From assembly GCA_029261195.1 (NCBI GenBank), contig JAJDBU010000063.1, positions 92,159 through 156,158 of the forward strand: DNA of 64,000 nucleotides. The letters are read 5' to 3'. Source of the DNA: Nitrospirota bacterium. GTDB taxonomy: Bacteria; Nitrospirota; Nitrospiria; SBBL01; JAADHI01. The translations under genes were made by a program, and so were the position numbers. The notes beneath the pieces were generated by a model. The model had not been told where the DNA came from, did not search any database, and saw only the letters and a program-made list of their open reading frames with translations. Below are positions 62,029 to 64,000 of the stretch, in pieces; position 1 is the first letter of the stretch, and the number at the start of each line of letters is the position of its first letter.

Positions 62029-62038
62029 AGATCTCAAG

Positions 62039-62824
62039 ATGAACATTCTTACCCGAATTGCCAGCGACAAACGTGCTGCGGTCAAAGCCCGAAAAAGTCG
62101 GTCTTATGTTCAGGAAATTCGATCAAAAATGGCGGATGCGGATGCGACACGTCCTTTTGCAGAGGCAATCACTTCACAAAAAAATCAGATCCCTCGTCTG
62201 ATTGCAGAGGTCAAAAAGGCTTCTCCCTCCTTAGGTGTTATCCGTAAAGATTTTAATCCGCTTGAAATCGCACAGATCTACGAGAATGGCGGTGCCTCCG
62301 CCCTTTCCGTCTTGACCGAAGAGAAGTATTTTTTGGGACATCCGCACTATCTACAATTGATCCGCCAAAAAGTAAAATTACCAATCCTGCAAAAAGATTT
62401 CATTCTCGACGAACTTCAAGTCTATGAGGCACGGGCCTGGGGAGCAGATGCCATCCTGTTGATCACAGCCCTGCTCGACGCAGGGCAGATCAAGGATTAC
62501 TTCGATCTCGCGTCCGAGCTTTCCCTGGCAGTGCTTGTAGAAGTCCATACTGAGGACGAATTAGAACGGATCATCGAATGGGCACCGATTATCGGGATCA
62601 ATAATCGCGATCTGACGACCTTCAAGACCAACCTTGAAACGACCCTGCGTCTCTTGAAGACCATTCCTTCAGACCGTAGAATCGTCAGTGAAAGCGGCAT
62701 CCACGAGCGCAGAGAAGTTGAAGATCTCGGTGAAGCGGGTGTCGATGCGATATTGGTTGGCGAATCCCTTATGAAATCTAAGCGAATTGATGAAAAGATA
62801 AAGACGCTGATTGGTCCGGGCTAA
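62039..62824 (+). CDS. trpC: Indole-3-glycerol phosphate synthase
   Basis: This 261-residue TIM barrel has IAEVKKASPSLGVIRKDF, ILQKDFILDELQVYEARAWG, LVEVHTEDEL, INNRDLTTF and VSESGI. It starts 10 bp after trpD. The product indole-glycerol phosphate is the substrate of the TrpA/TrpB pair encoded at 23.7-25.7 kb. Confidence 0.97.
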   Translation: MNILTRIASDKRAAVKARKSRSYVQEIRSKMADADATRPFAEAITSQKNQIPRLIAEVKKASPSLGVIRKDFNPLEIAQIYENGGASALSVLTEEKYFLGHPHYLQLIRQKVKLPILQKDFILDELQVYEARAWGADAILLITALLDAGQIKDYFDLASELSLAVLVEVHTEDELERIIEWAPIIGINNRDLTTFKTNLETTLRLLKTIPSDRRIVSESGIHERREVEDLGEAGVDAILVGESLMKSKRIDEKIKTLIGPG

Positions 62825-62901
62825 TAACAGATAAAATTGAAAAAGATGGTTCTGACGGCCTATGTACCTGTTATGTTCAGACAACATGGAGTAAATGACA
62901 G

Positions 62902-63762
62902 ATGCATTGGAGACATCTCTTAGTAAAAAAAGCAATTGTTGAAAGACTTCCATTTGCTAACACCCTTCGTAAAATAAAGAGAAACCTCTTCGGATACCCA
63001 CCCGATGTAGATAATATCGAATTAACCATAAATAACTATGAACGAATTAAATCTGCGATAGAGAAACTTGGGGTTTCTATAGAAGGTTCCAGTATTCTTG
63101 AAATAGGCTCCGGCTGGTTTCCGACGATAGCGATCCTACTAGTACGTGACGGTGCAAAAAATATCACTACGTCCGATCTAAATGTTCATATGGATGACAT
63201 CACATTTAGAGAATTAGCATCCCACCTCAAGGAGCGTTTCCCTGATGATAATTTCATTCAAGATCTAACAGACTTTGCTTCATTGCCAATTGAATATTTA
63301 GCTCCATTTTGTGCATCAGATTTAAGCGATAAATCTCTGGATATAATTATATCTAATATGGTACTTGAACACATTCCTAAAACTGATATGTACAATCTAT
63401 TTTCTTCTCTGAGACCTAAATCTTCTGATAACGGGATCATGGTTCACCTAGTAGATCATTCTGACCACTTTGAGCACTATGACAAATCGCTTTCGAGGAT
63501 AAACTTCTTAACTTGGAACGAAGAAAAGCACGCTCTAATCAACTATCTAATTAGGGATGGTGAGAATCGGATGCGACATAATGAATATCATCGATTGTTT
63601 ATGGATGCAGGATATGAAATAGTTGATGAAGAAAATGATTTGAGTAAAAAAGCCTTGGAAACACTCGGTGGTCTTGAGCTCGCTTACCCTTATTCAAGAA
63701 TGTCGCCAGAACAATTGTGCATACTTACTTCAATATACTCTATAAAAGTACATAACGAATAA
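62902..63762 (+). CDS. SAM-dependent methyltransferase (class I)
   Basis: This 286-residue protein has the glycine motif VSIEGSSILEIGSGWFPTIA (motif I, about 65-84) followed by an acidic residue after the second strand (ITTSDLNVHMDD) and SLDIIISNMVLEHIPKTD, as in Methyltransf_11/25 proteins. The start MHWRHLLVKKAIVERLPFAN is amphipathic and may bind membranes. Codon use and AT content are clearly different from the trp genes before it, which suggests transfer, possibly the first gene of a surface-polysaccharide region. The substrate is unknown. Confidence 0.75.
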   Translation: MHWRHLLVKKAIVERLPFANTLRKIKRNLFGYPPDVDNIELTINNYERIKSAIEKLGVSIEGSSILEIGSGWFPTIAILLVRDGAKNITTSDLNVHMDDITFRELASHLKERFPDDNFIQDLTDFASLPIEYLAPFCASDLSDKSLDIIISNMVLEHIPKTDMYNLFSSLRPKSSDNGIMVHLVDHSDHFEHYDKSLSRINFLTWNEEKHALINYLIRDGENRMRHNEYHRLFMDAGYEIVDEENDLSKKALETLGGLELAYPYSRMSPEQLCILTSIYSIKVHNE

Positions 63763-64000
63763 GGTTAGATCGTGAGAGCGAAGCGAGCCACAATCTGAAC
63801 CGATTGTTGAACAAGCCCGGTTGTTTGTACGGTGGTTTGCGTATAAGAAAATATATCTAGAAGTTGGTTTGTTGTGCGGGTATTTCAGAAGCAACATTGC
63901 CAGAAGGAAGATCTATTTCGATTGTCTTTTAATCCCAGCATCGAAAAAACAGGATAATCTGAGCCTTTCAGCCGAATTTTGAGCAAGCAAGACCCTTAAG
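63763..64000. other. Non-coding end of window
   Basis: No coding frame, RNA gene or clear repeat is seen in these 238 bases, which are cut by the window end. Confidence 0.5.

Overview
The window is one stretch of a Gram-negative chromosome. It carries lptD, a complete set of Kdo genes (kdsD, kdsA, kdsC, kdsB), a lipid A acyltransferase, phospholipid genes (pgsA, plsY) and two outer-membrane porins. Gene content (many hybrid kinases and c-di-GMP enzymes, a Bat/MoxR cluster, NikR-type metal control, a split trp pathway) fits an environmental bacterium such as a Nitrospirota or deltaproteobacterial lineage. That assignment is inference, because no rRNA or tRNA gene is present.

Layout. 1-1517: end of the F1Fo ATP synthase operon (atpD, short atpC) and a YrfG-like nucleotidase. 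1526-6024: a REC-PAS-PAS-GGDEF-EAL protein and a Cache-HAMP histidine kinase. 6034-9457: two coupled M16 peptidase genes (one active, one inactive) and a LolA-like protein. 9604-14478: metal-uptake cluster 1 (porin, binding protein, NikR, ATPase, permease) with His-rich tails and a NikR-like operator over the promoter. 15301-23646: a signalling island of two kinases, three stand-alone receivers and a REC-GGDEF-EAL protein, interrupted by relBE-like and vapBC toxin-antitoxin pairs. 23724-26351: trpF-trpB-trpA. 26550-27680: a degenerate, truncated relative of type I restriction HsdR. 27722-34100: lpdA, a zinc-ribbon protein, ppsR, lptD, folC. 34523-37909: metal cluster 2 (membrane protein, porin, binding protein, permease), which has no ATPase gene.

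37910-40197 is a scarred region: an IS3-type orfA stub, a truncated glycosyltransferase behind a near-consensus promoter with a palindrome, an intact DUF2892 protein, an IS30-type HTH scrap, a ParE scrap butted tail-to-tail against a RelE-like toxin gene, and a Phd antitoxin. 40302-47613 is a moxR-DUF58-DUF4381-batA-batB/C-batD operon on the minus strand, with a 113-bp inverted-repeat element inside it.

47876-52944 holds envelope and central genes on the plus strand (pyrG, kdsD, lpxL-like, pgsA, plsY). It is followed by three poorly known genes (TPR/zinc-finger membrane protein, DUF4388 protein, RCK_C-like protein). 56596-58776 is kdsA-kdsC-kdsB on the minus strand. 58927-62824 is trpE-trpG-trpD-trpC, which with trpF, trpB and trpA completes tryptophan synthesis from chorismate. 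An AT-rich methyltransferase gene closes the window.

The most interesting parts are the NikR-linked family-A-I metal transporter with His-rich components, the dead HsdR-like gene with its own consensus promoter, and the mosaic of broken mobile and toxin genes at 38.0-39.9 kb.
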